64,000 nucleotides of DNA from Planctopirus ephydatiae (GCF_007752345.1 NZ_CP036299.1:4188001-4252000), one strand, 5' to 3'; counted from the stretch's first letter, positions 1 through 10,488 are shown. Numbers and translations: made by a program. The notes: generated by a model not told the origin, from the letters alone.

Positions 1-212
1 GAACCCGAAAACTTGCTGCAATATTACCATTGTTGCACACCTCGGGGTTTTCGGCAGGTTTGGGGTTTGCCGCTGATGACGCAATTCGCGGACTTGGCGG
101 CATTCGGCAGGGAATTGCCACCTCTTCGACTACGGAGAGCGAAGGGGTCACAGTCCAGTGTTCCGTTCATCAACAGGGTGTGCGGAGCCGCTTCAAAGGA
201 TGGACGTTTGTC
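1..212. other. Intergenic region upstream of the response regulator
   Basis: No convincing gene is seen. A reading frame runs through part of it into the response regulator (from position 30), but that extension has no domain character and no ribosome binding site, so it is treated as leader. An AAAGGA at about 195-200 lies 12 bases before the ATG at 213 and probably serves as the ribosome binding site. Confidence 0.5.
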
Positions 213-791
213 ATGAAAACGGTTTTCACCACAGGCGAGGCGGCCAAGATCTGCAAGGTCAGCCAGCAGACAATTATCCGCTGTTTCGATTCGGGTCAGC
301 TCAAAGGTTTTCGTGTTCCGGGATCACGATTCCGACGGATCCCTCGCGACATTCTCTATCGCTTCATGAAAGAGAATGGCATTCCGACGGATGCACTCGA
401 GAGTGGCCGCCGCAAGGCCCTCGTGGTCGATGACGATGTCGAACTCGTGGAACTGATTCGCGATGCCCTTGAGGCCGATGGACGCTTTGAAGTGCGAGTG
501 GCCAATAATGGCTTTGATGCCGGGATGATGGTCAAAGAGTATCGCCCGGATATCATTGTGCTCGACGTGATGCTGCCGGATATCAACGGCAAGGAAGTCT
601 GCCAGCGAGTGCGCAATGATCCGGCTCTCGATGATGTGCGCATCATTTGCATCAGCGGGATGGTGGAAGCCGACAAGATTGACGATCTGAAGAAATCAGG
701 CGCCAACGAGTTCCTGCAGAAGCCTTTCGAGGTCGAAACGCTGGTCGATCGGATGTGCCGCCTGCTCGATGTCGAGCCCTCTGAGAACTAA
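213..791 (+). CDS. Response regulator, excisionase-type HTH followed by receiver domain
   Basis: A 192-residue protein. Residues 1-55 form a MerR/excisionase-like DNA-binding helix-turn-helix (TTGEAAKICKVSQQTIIRCF, then the wing-like RVPGSRFRRIP). Residues 68-185 form a CheY-like receiver with acidic residues DDD at 73-75, predicted phosphoacceptor Asp118 in IIVLDVM, and Lys170 in QKPF. DNA binding before the receiver is the reverse of the common OmpR/NarL order. The ATG at 213 is preferred because the longer frame from 30 adds 61 residues without domain character. The histidine kinase at 1123 lies downstream on the same strand and may be its partner, but the 330-base gap does not prove an operon. 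Confidence 0.85.
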   Translation: MKTVFTTGEAAKICKVSQQTIIRCFDSGQLKGFRVPGSRFRRIPRDILYRFMKENGIPTDALESGRRKALVVDDDVELVELIRDALEADGRFEVRVANNGFDAGMMVKEYRPDIIVLDVMLPDINGKEVCQRVRNDPALDDVRIICISGMVEADKIDDLKKSGANEFLQKPFEVETLVDRMCRLLDVEPSEN

Positions 792-837
792 ACGATAAAC
801 TTTGTGGTTATCAACCTCAAAGCAAAACCTCTTGAGC

Positions 838-868
838 AGGGTGCATGAAGTTCCGACGGAATGCACCA
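838..868 (-). repeat. Palindromic interspersed repeat, family A copy 1
   Basis: A 31-base element whose ends are the inverted repeat GGTGCAT / ATGCACC. Its reverse complement begins TGGTGCATTCCG and ends CATGCACCCT, matching both ends of the element at 991-1019. The pair therefore looks like two copies in opposite orientation rather than two unrelated hairpins. Confidence 0.55.
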
Positions 869-990
869 ACTCATTCTGGTTTGATTTATCGAACGTACTG
901 GCAGTCATCGAGTTTACTGGCAGAGTTTGTCGCTGGGTGTAAGCCTTTGCACTCGTATTGTTTCTCCAGTGCCAGGGAAAGACTCAATGC

Positions 991-1019
991 TGGTGCATTC
1001 CGCAGACTCCATGCACCCT
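991..1019 (+). repeat. Palindromic interspersed repeat, family A copy 2
   Basis: Begins TGGTGCATTCCG and ends CATGCACCCT, with a different short centre from the copy at 838-868. The arms GGTGCAT (992-998) and ATGCACC (1011-1017) can pair. It lies about 100 bases before the histidine kinase start. Apart from these two elements I see no gene in the 330-base gap between the regulator and the kinase. Confidence 0.55.
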
Positions 1020-1122
1020 ACTAGAATTACTGCATGCGTCCTGTTTGAAACGCCTTGGGCACTAACTGGAAAACACCCCAAGAATAACTGTTGAATATGC
1101 GGTTCCAGAGAAGGCCTCGGCC

Positions 1123-1932
1123 ATGAATGACGAGGATCAGCCAACTCTTCCCATTGATACCGCAACCAGCAGCAATGCCTCTCTCTCTGAGAACTCCTGG
1201 TCGCCGGATGCATCCCGCCTGGAGGCCTTAGCCGAGTTTGCTGCCGGTGCAGGTCACGAGATCAATAACCCTCTGGCAACGATTCTCGGGAGAGTGCAAC
1301 TGCTGCTGCCTGGTGAATCGCACCCGGATCGTCGCAAACATCTCGAAACGATCATGTCGCAGACACTGCGTATTCGGGACATGATTGGCGACCTGATGCT
1401 CTTTGCCCGGCCCCCAGCACCACAGCGGGCCATGGTCGATCTCAAACAACTCGTCGAAGAGGTTTGCCGCAAGCAGAAATCCGAGATCCAGTTGGCAGGC
1501 TGTGAACTGGAATTTTCGTGCGAGACCTGCCAAACGACGGCGCATCAGCCGATCGAACCGGTACGTTTCGAGGCTTCCGTCGATCGCCATCAATGGGCGA
1601 TTGTGGTGGCCGAACTCTTACGCAATGCCCGGCAGGCGATGAAAGAAAACGGGGGCGTAGTGAGCGTCCGGCTGTTGCGGATTGCCGAAGCCACTCCGCG
1701 AATTGCCCTGACAATCACAGATCCCGGCCGCGGATTTTCGGCCATCGATCAACAGCATGCCTTCGATCCGTTCTATTCCGGAAGAGAAGCAGGACGTGGG
1801 ATAGGGTTCGGCTTGTGTAAAGTGTGGCAGATCGTCCGCCAGCACGAGGGAACGATTGTCATCCAGTCTCAACCTCAAGGCCCCACAACAGTCACGGTTA
1901 CAGTTCCCGCCCTGCAAACAACAGAATCGTGA
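1123..1932 (+). CDS. Soluble sensor histidine kinase (HisKA-HATPase)
   Basis: A 269-residue protein with no transmembrane segment. The dimerisation/phosphoacceptor helix carries His45 in AGAGHEINNPLATILGR. The C-terminal ATPase domain shows an N box (ELLRNARQAMKENGG), a G1-type box (DPGRGF) and a glycine-rich lid (GRGIGFGLCKVWQIV). The first 30 residues are polar and not recognisable, so there is no obvious sensor domain and input must come from a partner or the cytoplasm. It probably phosphorylates a receiver protein; the HTH-receiver regulator just upstream is a natural candidate, by position only. Confidence 0.88.
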   Translation: MNDEDQPTLPIDTATSSNASLSENSWSPDASRLEALAEFAAGAGHEINNPLATILGRVQLLLPGESHPDRRKHLETIMSQTLRIRDMIGDLMLFARPPAPQRAMVDLKQLVEEVCRKQKSEIQLAGCELEFSCETCQTTAHQPIEPVRFEASVDRHQWAIVVAELLRNARQAMKENGGVVSVRLLRIAEATPRIALTITDPGRGFSAIDQQHAFDPFYSGREAGRGIGFGLCKVWQIVRQHEGTIVIQSQPQGPTTVTVTVPALQTTES

Positions 1933-2200
1933 ATTGTGACCATACGGCCAACCCCTTGGCAACGATTTGATTGGCCGATAATTTGTGATAATCGTCACGA
2001 GGAATGTGTTGCTCGAATTCAGAAGACTTTGCAGTTTGAGCGCAAAACTGAAAAGCTACACTCATACTGATCATTTGCGTGGGATTACACAATCGCATAA
2101 AAATATGTCCATGCGATTGCTTTTGTCGACAACTTCATGTTCGGCTACCCACCGGATGTGATGTGTCGCAAGCCTGATTTTACCGCTCAACAGCCAGGAC

Positions 2201-3316
2201 ATGATGCAATTGACTACGAATCCCCAGCCATCCGGTCAGAAGCTCCGAGGAATTTTGACCCCGAACATTGTGCCGCTCGATGATCAGGGGCGCATCCATG
2301 AATCAGAACTTCGTCGCTATGTCGACTGGCTGATTGCCCAGGGTGTTCATGGACTCTACCCCAATGGTTCGACGGGAGAATTCCTCAGGTTCACCGCCGA
2401 TGAACGCCGGGAAATCATGCGGATCATTCTGGATCAGGTTCGCGGCCGTGTCCCTGTGTTAGCCGGTGCGGCCGAAGCCAACACGCGGGAAACGATCCGT
2501 GCCTGTGAAACGTATTACGACATGGGTGCGACGGCTGTCGCCATTGTTTCCCCCTTCTATTACAAGCTGAGCCCGCGGGCGGTTTATGCTTATTTCAAAG
2601 AGATTGCCGACAACACGCCCATCGATGTGACTCTCTATAATATCCCTTTGTTCGCCAGCCCGATTGACGTACCGACCGTCGAACGCCTGGCCCTCGATTG
2701 TCCCAAAGTTGTGGGCATCAAAGATTCTTCGGGCGACTTGCCACATATGGCCCGCATGATTCAAGCAATCCGCCCGCATCGCCCGGAATTCAGTTTTCTC
2801 ACGGGTTGGGATGCAGCTCTGGTCCCCATGCTGCTCATGGGTTGCGATGGTGGTACAAATGCCAGCTCAGGCGTTGTTCCAGAGATCACCCGCAAGCTGT
2901 TCGATCTCTGTGAACTGGGACAGTATCAGCAGGCCCGCGAAATCCAATTCGAGTTGATCACTTTGTTCGACGCCATGATCGGTGCCGCCGAATTTCCCGA
3001 TGGCTTTCGACTGGGCGTACGCTTGAGAGGCTTCGAAACAGGAGCCGGTCGTCAACCTCTCACTGCCGAGCAACAAATCGAACTGTCGAAGCTGGGCGAC
3101 GCGCTGCAGTGTCTGCTCGCCCGGCACGGCCTGACCAATGCTCCTCACTCCGGTTGCGACCCCAAAATGGCGCCGGCCGCATTCACCTTCGGCAGTACTC
3201 CTCTCGCTTCATCACCATCCGCCAAGGCAGGCACTCCGCCTGCTCCAACACCACTGACGGAAGATCAACTCACACAGATCGTCCAAACGGTTCTGACGGA
3301 ACTGAACAGAGCGTGA
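2201..3316 (+). CDS. DapA/NAL-family class I aldolase
   Basis: A 371-residue protein of the dihydrodipicolinate synthase/N-acetylneuraminate lyase superfamily, which forms a Schiff base with 2-oxo acids in a TIM barrel. The barrel occupies about residues 14-310. Visible signatures are [11 protein letters not shown] (substrate carboxylate loop), Tyr146 in LYNIP and the predicted Schiff-base Lys174 in VGIKDSSGD. After about residue 315 comes a Pro/Ala/Ser-rich linker and a short terminal helix not seen in standard DapA (about 290-300 residues). No diaminopimelate genes lie nearby, so the substrate is open: dihydrodipicolinate, sialic acid or a sugar-acid lyase activity are all possible. The second Met (2204) is an alternative start. 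Confidence 0.85.
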   Translation: MMQLTTNPQPSGQKLRGILTPNIVPLDDQGRIHESELRRYVDWLIAQGVHGLYPNGSTGEFLRFTADERREIMRIILDQVRGRVPVLAGAAEANTRETIRACETYYDMGATAVAIVSPFYYKLSPRAVYAYFKEIADNTPIDVTLYNIPLFASPIDVPTVERLALDCPKVVGIKDSSGDLPHMARMIQAIRPHRPEFSFLTGWDAALVPMLLMGCDGGTNASSGVVPEITRKLFDLCELGQYQQAREIQFELITLFDAMIGAAEFPDGFRLGVRLRGFETGAGRQPLTAEQQIELSKLGDALQCLLARHGLTNAPHSGCDPKMAPAAFTFGSTPLASSPSAKAGTPPAPTPLTEDQLTQIVQTVLTELNRA

Positions 3317-3319
3317 TAG

Positions 3320-3556
3320 CAACGATTTTGCGACTTCATCGAGCTGCCACTCCATTGTGAACAAAATGTTGGCGCCACCATCAATTCCCAGAGCAAAATG
3401 CAATATGTCTATGCCGTTTTCTCCAGCAAGCACATCAGCGGCGCTCATCTTCTCCTGATGGACGGTGGTGTCCGATTCATTTCAGAGAACATCGCCGATC
3501 AGGTGCGGCTATCACTCGGCAGCCGGGCTGGCGGGGAAGTGACTGGCGAATTCTAG
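3320..3556 (+). pseudogene. DUF1559 prepilin-like gene remnant (C-terminal tail only)
   Basis: An open frame from just after a TAG at 3317 to the stop at 3554-3556. From 3398 it encodes a recognisable DUF1559 tail: [19 protein letters not shown], then ISENIADQV and a terminal GEVTGEF. The intact gene at 39282 ends in the same way ([14 protein letters not shown] ... GGEVVGDF). The N-terminal methylation helix ([17 protein letters not shown]) and the central domain are missing. The remnant starts three bases after the aldolase stop codon. It is probably the relic of a deletion or recombination; the exact 5' boundary is uncertain. Confidence 0.65.
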
Positions 3557-3750
3557 GCTCCCCTGCCTCTCGACTTTTCCATCGCTCATCTCAGAAACAT
3601 GGTGAACTTAGGAAAAATCATTTAGCAATTATCCATCTTGAGCCAAGTTGACGTATCTATAGTCGATATCAGAGTGATGAGACTCTCAACTCATGAATCG
3701 TAGCAATGTGGTTTCCCCCTCCAAGGAAATCACCTGGCTTTATTTCCAGT

Positions 3751-4719
3751 TCACTCTACGGATCGTTTCAGATTCAGCACGGATTGACCATCCAGCTTCC
3801 AGCTGGCCTGAGGGACAATTCCCAGATAGTCCACGGCGGTAGCAACAATATCCACCTGAAAGGTGGGTTCACTGGTTTTACCAGCCTTCACCTCTGCTCC
3901 ACTGGCAATGATAAATACCTGGCGAATCTCAGGTTTTTCCCGGCCACCACCATGATTCGTCCCCGAGCCACCGTGATCCGTACAGACCAGAATCAACCAG
4001 GCTTCTTGAGATGTCTTTTGCCTTTCATCAACGGCTTCTAGTAACCGGGCGATGTATCCATCGACGCGATCAATCGACTCAACGTACTTCTTCACAGTGG
4101 GATGAAACCCATTTCCATGTCCCGTTTCATCCACCTGCCCAAAATAGCAAACCACGACATCTGATTTTCCTGCACGAATACACTTCGCAGCTGCAGTCGA
4201 GAGTTCGTCATCAGCGACCAGATAATCCTGGGCATGCTGAGCCTTCGCGTTGATCGTCTCATCGGAATGGGACAAAATTTTCTCAGCTATCGGTGGCCAA
4301 CTGCTGAACGATGCTGTTTTCAACTCAGGCCGGGCCTCTTTCACTCGGGCAAAAAAGTGAGGGTACTCTTTGTAATTCGATCCTTTGAAGGAGTTATCCA
4401 CCACTCCATGTTTATCTGGCCAGACACCCGTCAATAGATTCGACCAGCCTGGCCCGCTGACGGTATCTCCTTTGGTTTCGCGACTGGCCAGAATATCTGT
4501 GTTTTCGCAGTACAGACCCTGCTTGATCAAACGATCCAGATGGGGCGTATGGGCGGCCTCCATGGCATCGGGTCGGCAGCCATCAATCCCGATAATCAGC
4601 ACTTTGCGAACGGGCTTGGCTTCAGCACCTGAAGTATCGCTTGCTAACACAGCCAAACAGATCACCGCCAGCAACACTCCGCCCCAGCCTGCCAAAAACT
4701 TTCGACTGCTCTTTGACAT
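3751..4719 (-). CDS. Exported type I phosphodiesterase / alkaline-phosphatase superfamily protein
   Basis: A 322-residue protein with an N-terminal signal peptide (hydrophobic FLAGWGGVLLAVICLAVLA, cleavage near SGAEA). The metal-dependent phosphodiesterase/sulfatase-like fold begins with IIGIDGCRPDAM (a metal-binding Asp) and has a likely nucleophile Thr/Ser near GDTVSGPGWSNLLTG. Later metal ligands lie in FGQVDETGHGNGFH, CTDHGGSGTNHGG and the C-terminal region. It probably hydrolyses phosphodiester, nucleotide or phosphonate substrates in the periplasm; the substrate cannot be told. The start at 4719 is preferred over the upstream Met at 4749 because GGGAGAAGAG precedes it and the signal peptide then sits at the terminus. 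Confidence 0.85.
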   Translation of the reverse strand: MSKSSRKFLAGWGGVLLAVICLAVLASDTSGAEAKPVRKVLIIGIDGCRPDAMEAAHTPHLDRLIKQGLYCENTDILASRETKGDTVSGPGWSNLLTGVWPDKHGVVDNSFKGSNYKEYPHFFARVKEARPELKTASFSSWPPIAEKILSHSDETINAKAQHAQDYLVADDELSTAAAKCIRAGKSDVVVCYFGQVDETGHGNGFHPTVKKYVESIDRVDGYIARLLEAVDERQKTSQEAWLILVCTDHGGSGTNHGGGREKPEIRQVFIIASGAEVKAGKTSEPTFQVDIVATAVDYLGIVPQASWKLDGQSVLNLKRSVE

Positions 4720-4888
4720 GAATCTCTTCTCCCAAAGAACCAACGGCACCTGATTTGGCTGGCATGATCTCCCGAAACCGAAATGGTCTCGATGTTTCGT
4801 CAGTCAGCTTACCCAGGCAATGCCTCAACGCCATTGATCAAATGAGATCGTCATTTGCACGAAGAGATCTTTCATCAATACCAAGGCC

Positions 4889-4920
4889 AAGGGCTACCAG
4901 TAAGTTTCCTGGTAGCCCTT
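4889..4920 (-). terminator. Strong hairpin, probable alaS terminator
   Basis: A perfect 12-bp stem AAGGGCTACCAG / CTGGTAGCCCTT with an 8-base loop, about 35 bases beyond the alaS stop codon. It lacks a strong U tract on either side, so it may act as an RNA 3'-end stabiliser as well as a terminator. Confidence 0.7.
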
Positions 4921-4954
4921 AGAGATCTTGCGATCAATGAAGCAGAAAGGAGCA

Positions 4955-7567
4955 TTAACCGCCGAGCTTATTCTTCAGGAATGCCAGACCTTCCTGCAGA
5001 GCTTCATCGAGTTTTTCCGGGATCTTCCCACCAGCCTCGGCCAGTTCGGCTCGACCACCTCCACCACCGCCAACCAGCTTAGCAGCTGCCTTGACGGCAT
5101 CGCTGGCACTGAATCGCTGGGCCAGGTCTTTGGTCGCGCCGGCAATCAGCGAAACCTTACCATCGACCGCCTGCCCGACAAGAACCGCTGCCGATCCCGC
5201 TTGAGCACGAATCTGATCGACAAGCTCTTTGAGCTGCTCGCGTGCCAGCTCATCGGCACGGTGAACAATGACCTTGATATTGCCCACCATCGGTGCATCA
5301 TTCACCAGTTTGGCAGCCATACCAGCGAGTGATTGCGAGGCATATTGCGAGAGTTCCTTCTTCGCGACGCGCAGTTCATCCTGCAGCGCTGCGACCTTGC
5401 GTGGCAACTCTTCAGCCGTGGTGGCTTTAACCAGCATCCCCACCTCCCGCAGGAGATTCTCGGATTCCCGCATACGAGCAATCGCCTTAGGGCCTGTGAA
5501 GCAACTGATGCGGCGCACACCGGCAGCAACCAGTTCATCCTTCACCACGCGGCAGATACCAACCTGCCCGGTGTTCGAAAGATGTGTACCGCCGCAGAAC
5601 TCGCGACTGAAATCTCCCATTTCGACCACACGGACAAAATCGGGATACTTCTCACCAAAGAGAGCCATCGCTCCGAGTTTCTTCGCTTCATTAATGGGCA
5701 TGACGCGCGTGTTGATTGGAGCCCCTTCCGCAATCAACTGGTTGATCTGATCTTCAATCGAGATCAACTCTTCATTCGTCAGGCTGCGCGGATGAGCAAA
5801 ATCGAAACGGAGTTGGTCCCCTTCGACCTTCGAACCACGCTGGGTGGCGTTTTCCCCCAAAGTCGTTCGTAAAGCGTGATGCAGAATATGTGTGGCCGAG
5901 TGAGCCCGGCGGATCGCAGCCCGACGGCTGGCGTCCACACTGGCGGTGACTTCTTCTCCCACCTTCAGCGAACCCGTCTTGAGTTGCCCAATGTGGACAA
6001 AGAGTTCGCCATCCTTCTGAGTATCGTAAACGGTGAATTCACCGCTGGCAGTGCGAATGGTGCCGGTATCACCGACCTGACCACCCGATTCACCATAGAA
6101 CGGTGTCTTGTCGAGAACGATCCCAATGGTAACCAGTGGGCTGGAGTAGCTTTCGGCCAGCTTTTTATCGGCAATAATGCCGCGAATTGAGGCCTTTGAT
6201 TCAATGGCCTCATAGCCCAGAAATTCTGTCCCGCCACTCTTTTTGAGAGCATCAATCGGCCCTTCCGACATGACGGAATCGGCAAACGCACCGCGCCCGC
6301 TCGCCTTTTTGGCCTCTTCCCGGCACTCTTTGAACCGGGCCATATCGACTGACACACCCTCTTGAGCGGCTAACGTCTCAGTCAGCTCAATCAGGAAGCC
6401 GTCAGTCTGATGCAGATCAAACGCTTCGTCACCAGAAAGAGAAGTTCGATTGGCACTTCGGGCCTGATCGACCAGCTTGCGGAACTTGGTCAGGCCACGC
6501 TCTACCACACCAAGAAACTGCTTTTCTTCTGACTCGATCACATGCGAGACGGCTTCAATCGTCTGGTGCAGTTCGGGATAAGGTTTCCGCATGACTTCGG
6601 CAATCATGGGCACCAGTTGCGAAAGGAATGGCTCTCGTTTTCCTAACAGGAAGCCTTCCATCGATGCGCGCCGCAGGAGCAGTCGAATAATGTAGTTTTC
6701 TTTCTCCGGGCCAGGGACACAGCCCTCATGGATGGCGAATGTGCAAGCACGGACATGATCCGCAATGCGGCGAAGTGGTCGGCCCACAGGGCTGGCAAAG
6801 TCATACTTGACCCCCAGGATCTCACCGCCGCGGTCACACAATGGCCGGAGAATATCGATTTCGTAGTTGCTCTCGAAGCCCTGCATGACCGCTGCAGTCC
6901 GCTCCAGGCCCATCCCGGTGTCGATATTCTTTTTAGGTAATGGCCTCAAATTATTGGGGGGATCACCCACGCGATTGAACTGCGTAAAAACGAGATTCCA
7001 GATCTCGACTTTCTTGCCGCTGGGTGGCGTGTAGTAAATTTCACTGCAAGGGCCGCAGACACCATCCGGGCCATTGGTGGGTGAACCGGCCGGCCAGAAG
7101 TTTTCGTACTCGTCTTCGCGGGTAATCTGCTTCGGATCGAGGCCAATTTCGTTCTGCCAAATACCGACCGCCTCATCGTCGTCCAGATAAGCGGTGACGG
7201 TCAGTCGCGAGGGTTCCAGGCCCAGCCACTTCTTGTCCGTCAGGAATTCCCACGCCCAGTGGATGGCTTCTCGCTTGAAGTAATCTCCAAACGAGAAATT
7301 CCCCAGCATTTCAAAGAAGGTGTGGTGATACGACGTCACCCCGACATTGCTGATATCACCCGTGCGCAGGCACTTCTGGCAGGTTGTGGCCTTAGTGAAA
7401 TCGAGAGGCCCGATGCCAAGAAACTGATTCTTGAACTGATTCATCCCCGCGGGTGTGAAGAGAACGGTTGGATCATCTTTTGGAACCAACACATCCGAAG
7501 GGCGACGGAGACACCCCTTCCCGACGAAGAAATCAAGATACTTTTCGCGGAGTTCATCTGTCTTCAT
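4955..7567 (-). CDS. alaS: Alanyl-tRNA synthetase
   Basis: An 870-residue enzyme that charges tRNA-Ala, close to the usual bacterial length of about 875. In order: class II catalytic core starting [19 protein letters not shown], with the motif [14 protein letters not shown]; a tRNA-recognition helical region; the editing domain with zinc-binding [12 protein letters not shown] and [10 protein letters not shown]; and a C-Ala domain with a glycine-rich [16 protein letters not shown] near the end. The ATG at 7567 is preferred because the family starts at the MKTDELR position; the frame is open 75 bases further upstream. No clear Shine-Dalgarno is visible. The gene is followed by the hairpin at 4889-4920. 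Confidence 0.97.
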   Translation of the reverse strand: MKTDELREKYLDFFVGKGCLRRPSDVLVPKDDPTVLFTPAGMNQFKNQFLGIGPLDFTKATTCQKCLRTGDISNVGVTSYHHTFFEMLGNFSFGDYFKREAIHWAWEFLTDKKWLGLEPSRLTVTAYLDDDEAVGIWQNEIGLDPKQITREDEYENFWPAGSPTNGPDGVCGPCSEIYYTPPSGKKVEIWNLVFTQFNRVGDPPNNLRPLPKKNIDTGMGLERTAAVMQGFESNYEIDILRPLCDRGGEILGVKYDFASPVGRPLRRIADHVRACTFAIHEGCVPGPEKENYIIRLLLRRASMEGFLLGKREPFLSQLVPMIAEVMRKPYPELHQTIEAVSHVIESEEKQFLGVVERGLTKFRKLVDQARSANRTSLSGDEAFDLHQTDGFLIELTETLAAQEGVSVDMARFKECREEAKKASGRGAFADSVMSEGPIDALKKSGGTEFLGYEAIESKASIRGIIADKKLAESYSSPLVTIGIVLDKTPFYGESGGQVGDTGTIRTASGEFTVYDTQKDGELFVHIGQLKTGSLKVGEEVTASVDASRRAAIRRAHSATHILHHALRTTLGENATQRGSKVEGDQLRFDFAHPRSLTNEELISIEDQINQLIAEGAPINTRVMPINEAKKLGAMALFGEKYPDFVRVVEMGDFSREFCGGTHLSNTGQVGICRVVKDELVAAGVRRISCFTGPKAIARMRESENLLREVGMLVKATTAEELPRKVAALQDELRVAKKELSQYASQSLAGMAAKLVNDAPMVGNIKVIVHRADELAREQLKELVDQIRAQAGSAAVLVGQAVDGKVSLIAGATKDLAQRFSASDAVKAAAKLVGGGGGGRAELAEAGGKIPEKLDEALQEGLAFLKNKLGG

Positions 7568-7724
7568 GTTCGATCGGCTGCCGTGCCTGCAAGGCGATTG
7601 AGGAAACGTCCGGGCATGCAAATTCATGCCTTTCCCTGACAACTTATCACAATCGGCAAAACCGGTGCATCCTCAGCATCGCGAATTGTCGCGCAACGCT
7701 TGCCGATTTCCGCAAATTTGGCAC

Positions 7725-9299
7725 TTATTCGGCGTCCACTGTCACTTGCCGACCATCTGCCAGCGTGAGTTTGAGCTTGCCGGCCGCCGCAGTTACCAAA
7801 GTTGTGAATTCTGCCGGAGTACCAACGGGTTGCCCATTGACCTCCGTAATGAAGTCCCCGACATGGAGCCCTGCCCGACTACCGGCACTCTCTGCCACGA
7901 TTTCCGTCACCAGCACGCCCGGGAGAAAGCGAATGGGCTGTGGCAGAAGTTTCCATCGCCCCGTCGAGTAATCGACTGTTAATCCCCTCAAAGCAGCTCG
8001 CCTGGCCCCCGAGGCCACAATCTGATCTTCCCAGTCGACGGGCCACTTCCCAAGTCGCACGGAAAGCTGCAATTCCTGCTGGCCACGCAACACCTTGAAA
8101 GGAACGACTGTTCCCGGTGCTTTCAGACCCACTTCCCGCATCAGGTCATCCCCTTGAAGGATACGCACCCCTCCAATTTCCAGCACGATATCCCCGGGCT
8201 CAATCCGACCGTTCCATGCCGGCGAATAAGGGTAAGCCATCTCCACCTGAGTACCGTACAACACACGCGGGTACCCTTCGATCGCTCGGGGTATGACCAC
8301 TGGGGCTCGATTGAGGCTCACACCCAGAAATCCGTACTCCACTTCCTCGCCGCGAATAAGCGACTCCACAATCCGGCGGACTCCGGTATCGAACGGCACA
8401 ACAAAGCCACTCGATTTCTCATAACCATCCAAGGCGGCCAGCGAACTTCCAATACCCACGAGTTCCCCATTGAGGTTGATGGCGGCTGCCCCACTCATCC
8501 CCAAAGAAAGTCGTGCGTCGACCTGCCAAAGGGTGCCAAAATAATGAATGGTGGGCTTCGCTTTGCGAGAATCATCCCGAGCCACCAGCGGATCTGGAGG
8601 CGGACGACGGGTCATGTTGGAAATCATGCCCATCGTGACACTGGCTGAACCATCGCGTGCAATCGCATACGGATTCCCCAACAGCAGCACAAACTGCCCT
8701 TTGGTCATCTCATCCGCTCGGCCTAATTCCAACGGTGTGAGATTTAAATCACCTGATCTCAAAGCACCGCTATCAAGTGCAAGGACTGCCAGGTCACTTC
8801 GAGGATCGGCTGCGAAAACGGTCGCCCAGCAACCCTTACGCCCCGTAAATGTGACGAACAACCGCGATTGATCCCCTTTCACAGGCTGCCCATACCGCTG
8901 TCCATTTCGAACAGCGTGATAACAGGTGAGCACCACAGGTTCCTGAGGATTCGCCCCGCGAATCAGAATCCCGCTCGCAAACTCATTGGGAACAAAATCA
9001 GGGTCGAGCGGATCCAGCCGGGTTACCCGCTGATCCGGGCCAATGATCATTTCCGTCGCTGATGGACGCACCCGGGCAATGCTGACAATCGCCCCTTGAT
9101 TCCGCTCAACCAGATTTTGAACCGTCTTTTCAAATGCGACCACAGGGAGAGCTGGAGCCTGTGCCAGAAGTGTCGTCGAGCAGCAAGCACCAAACGCGAG
9201 AACCACGACCAGCAATCCGCGCAACGATCCTCTCGCTGTGGAAACAGCTTTGAAGACTGGCGGCGTGGACTCGCATGACCACATCACAACATTTCCCAC
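7725..9299 (-). CDS. Exported trypsin-like serine protease with PDZ domains (HtrA-like)
   Basis: A 524-residue protein. A hydrophobic segment near residues 26-46 (GLLVVVLAFGACCSTTLLAQ) is a signal peptide or anchor. The protease domain (about 55-300) shows a plausible triad: His128 in VVLTCYHAV, Asp169 in DPRSDLAVLAL and Ser269 in SLGMSGAAAINLNG. Two PDZ regions follow (about 325-410 and 425-520, with GLHVGDFITEVNGQPVG in the second). The nucleophile loop GMSGAA replaces the usual GNSGGP, so activity is likely but not certain. It would act in protein quality control outside the cytoplasm. The start is a GTG with GGAGTTCT before it; an in-frame ATG at 9284 is the alternative. Confidence 0.85.
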   Translation of the reverse strand: MGNVVMWSCESTPPVFKAVSTARGSLRGLLVVVLAFGACCSTTLLAQAPALPVVAFEKTVQNLVERNQGAIVSIARVRPSATEMIIGPDQRVTRLDPLDPDFVPNEFASGILIRGANPQEPVVLTCYHAVRNGQRYGQPVKGDQSRLFVTFTGRKGCWATVFAADPRSDLAVLALDSGALRSGDLNLTPLELGRADEMTKGQFVLLLGNPYAIARDGSASVTMGMISNMTRRPPPDPLVARDDSRKAKPTIHYFGTLWQVDARLSLGMSGAAAINLNGELVGIGSSLAALDGYEKSSGFVVPFDTGVRRIVESLIRGEEVEYGFLGVSLNRAPVVIPRAIEGYPRVLYGTQVEMAYPYSPAWNGRIEPGDIVLEIGGVRILQGDDLMREVGLKAPGTVVPFKVLRGQQELQLSVRLGKWPVDWEDQIVASGARRAALRGLTVDYSTGRWKLLPQPIRFLPGVLVTEIVAESAGSRAGLHVGDFITEVNGQPVGTPAEFTTLVTAAAGKLKLTLADGRQVTVDAE

Positions 9300-9361
9300 A
9301 GAACTCCAGCCCTAACCAACACCCTGGATCCCAGTCACTTCCAACTGATTCTCACTCGGAA

Positions 9362-10420
9362 TCACTCTCCCTTGGAAGAGGTGGAAATGTGCTGACCAGC
9401 GGCATGCAGTTCCAGCACCTTGGCCTTGATCTCGGCCATCAACTCCGGATGCTCTTCCAGATAGATCCGGGCTTTATCCCGGCCCTGACCGAGCTTGACT
9501 TCGCCATACGTAAACCAGCTACCACTTCGATCAATGAGCCGTGCAGCCACCCCCAGATCGAGAAGATCACCAGAAAAGCTGATTCCCTGTGAACTCAACA
9601 TGTCAAACTCAGCCACACGGAATGGGGGTGCGACTTTGTTTTTAACAATCTTGACCTTCATGCGCATCCCGGTCGTGACATCCCCCTCTTTCAAGGTTGC
9701 CAACCTCCGGACATCAGCACGGACGGAGCAATAGAACTTGAGAGCCCGCCCGCCAGGAGTTGTTTCCGGGCTGCCGAACATCACGCCGATCTTTTCCCGG
9801 ATCTGATTGATGAAGATCACTACGGTTTTGGCTTTGGAGATCACCCCGGTCAGCTTACGCATGGCCTGGCTCATCATGCGGGCCTGGAGCCCAACATGTG
9901 AGTCGCCAATCTCGCCCTCCAGTTCTGCTTTGGGAACCAGTGCCGCCACCGAGTCGACGACCACGACGTCAACCGCGTTCGATTTGATCAGCATCTCGGC
10001 AATCTGCAGAGCTTCTTCTCCTGTCGAGGGCTGACTGACCAGCAACTCTTCCAGATTGACTCCCAGCTTTTTCGCCCAGGCAGGATCCAGTGCATGTTCA
10101 GCATCGATAAAGGCCGCAATCCCTCCCTCACGCTGTGAATTCGCAATGCAATGCAGGGCCAGCGTGGTTTTACCGCTTGATTCGGGCCCGAAGATCTCAA
10201 CGATCCGGCCCCGTGGAAAGCCTTTACCACCCAGTGCCAGATCCAGCGACAACGCCCCGGAACCAATCCCATCGACATCCATGCCGGCATCGGTCAGCTT
10301 CATGATCGAGCCGCGACCAAAGGCCTTTTCGATCTGCCCCAGTGTGTTATCGAGCAACTTCACATGCTCGCGTTCAACTTCTGCAGCAGATTTCTTGTCT
10401 GGCTTGGCCTTCGGCGACAT
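9362..10420 (-). CDS. recA: RecA recombinase
   Basis: A 352-residue RecA, the ATP-dependent strand-exchange protein that also activates LexA-type self-cleavage. Walker A is GPESSGKTT, Walker B is in [16 protein letters not shown], and loop regions include [20 protein letters not shown] and [16 protein letters not shown]. The length is typical. AAGGA lies upstream of the ATG. The upstream region (10421-10551) holds a candidate SOS-type operator, described separately. The serine protease gene follows 62 bases downstream on the same strand and could be co-transcribed. Confidence 0.98.
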   Translation of the reverse strand: MSPKAKPDKKSAAEVEREHVKLLDNTLGQIEKAFGRGSIMKLTDAGMDVDGIGSGALSLDLALGGKGFPRGRIVEIFGPESSGKTTLALHCIANSQREGGIAAFIDAEHALDPAWAKKLGVNLEELLVSQPSTGEEALQIAEMLIKSNAVDVVVVDSVAALVPKAELEGEIGDSHVGLQARMMSQAMRKLTGVISKAKTVVIFINQIREKIGVMFGSPETTPGGRALKFYCSVRADVRRLATLKEGDVTTGMRMKVKIVKNKVAPPFRVAEFDMLSSQGISFSGDLLDLGVAARLIDRSGSWFTYGEVKLGQGRDKARIYLEEHPELMAEIKAKVLELHAAGQHISTSSKGE

Positions 10421-10488
10421 CCTGAGTCATCCTTTTTGAAATCTTTTTCGGTCAATCACAAACCGTACAAAGACACGTTCATTGCGTG

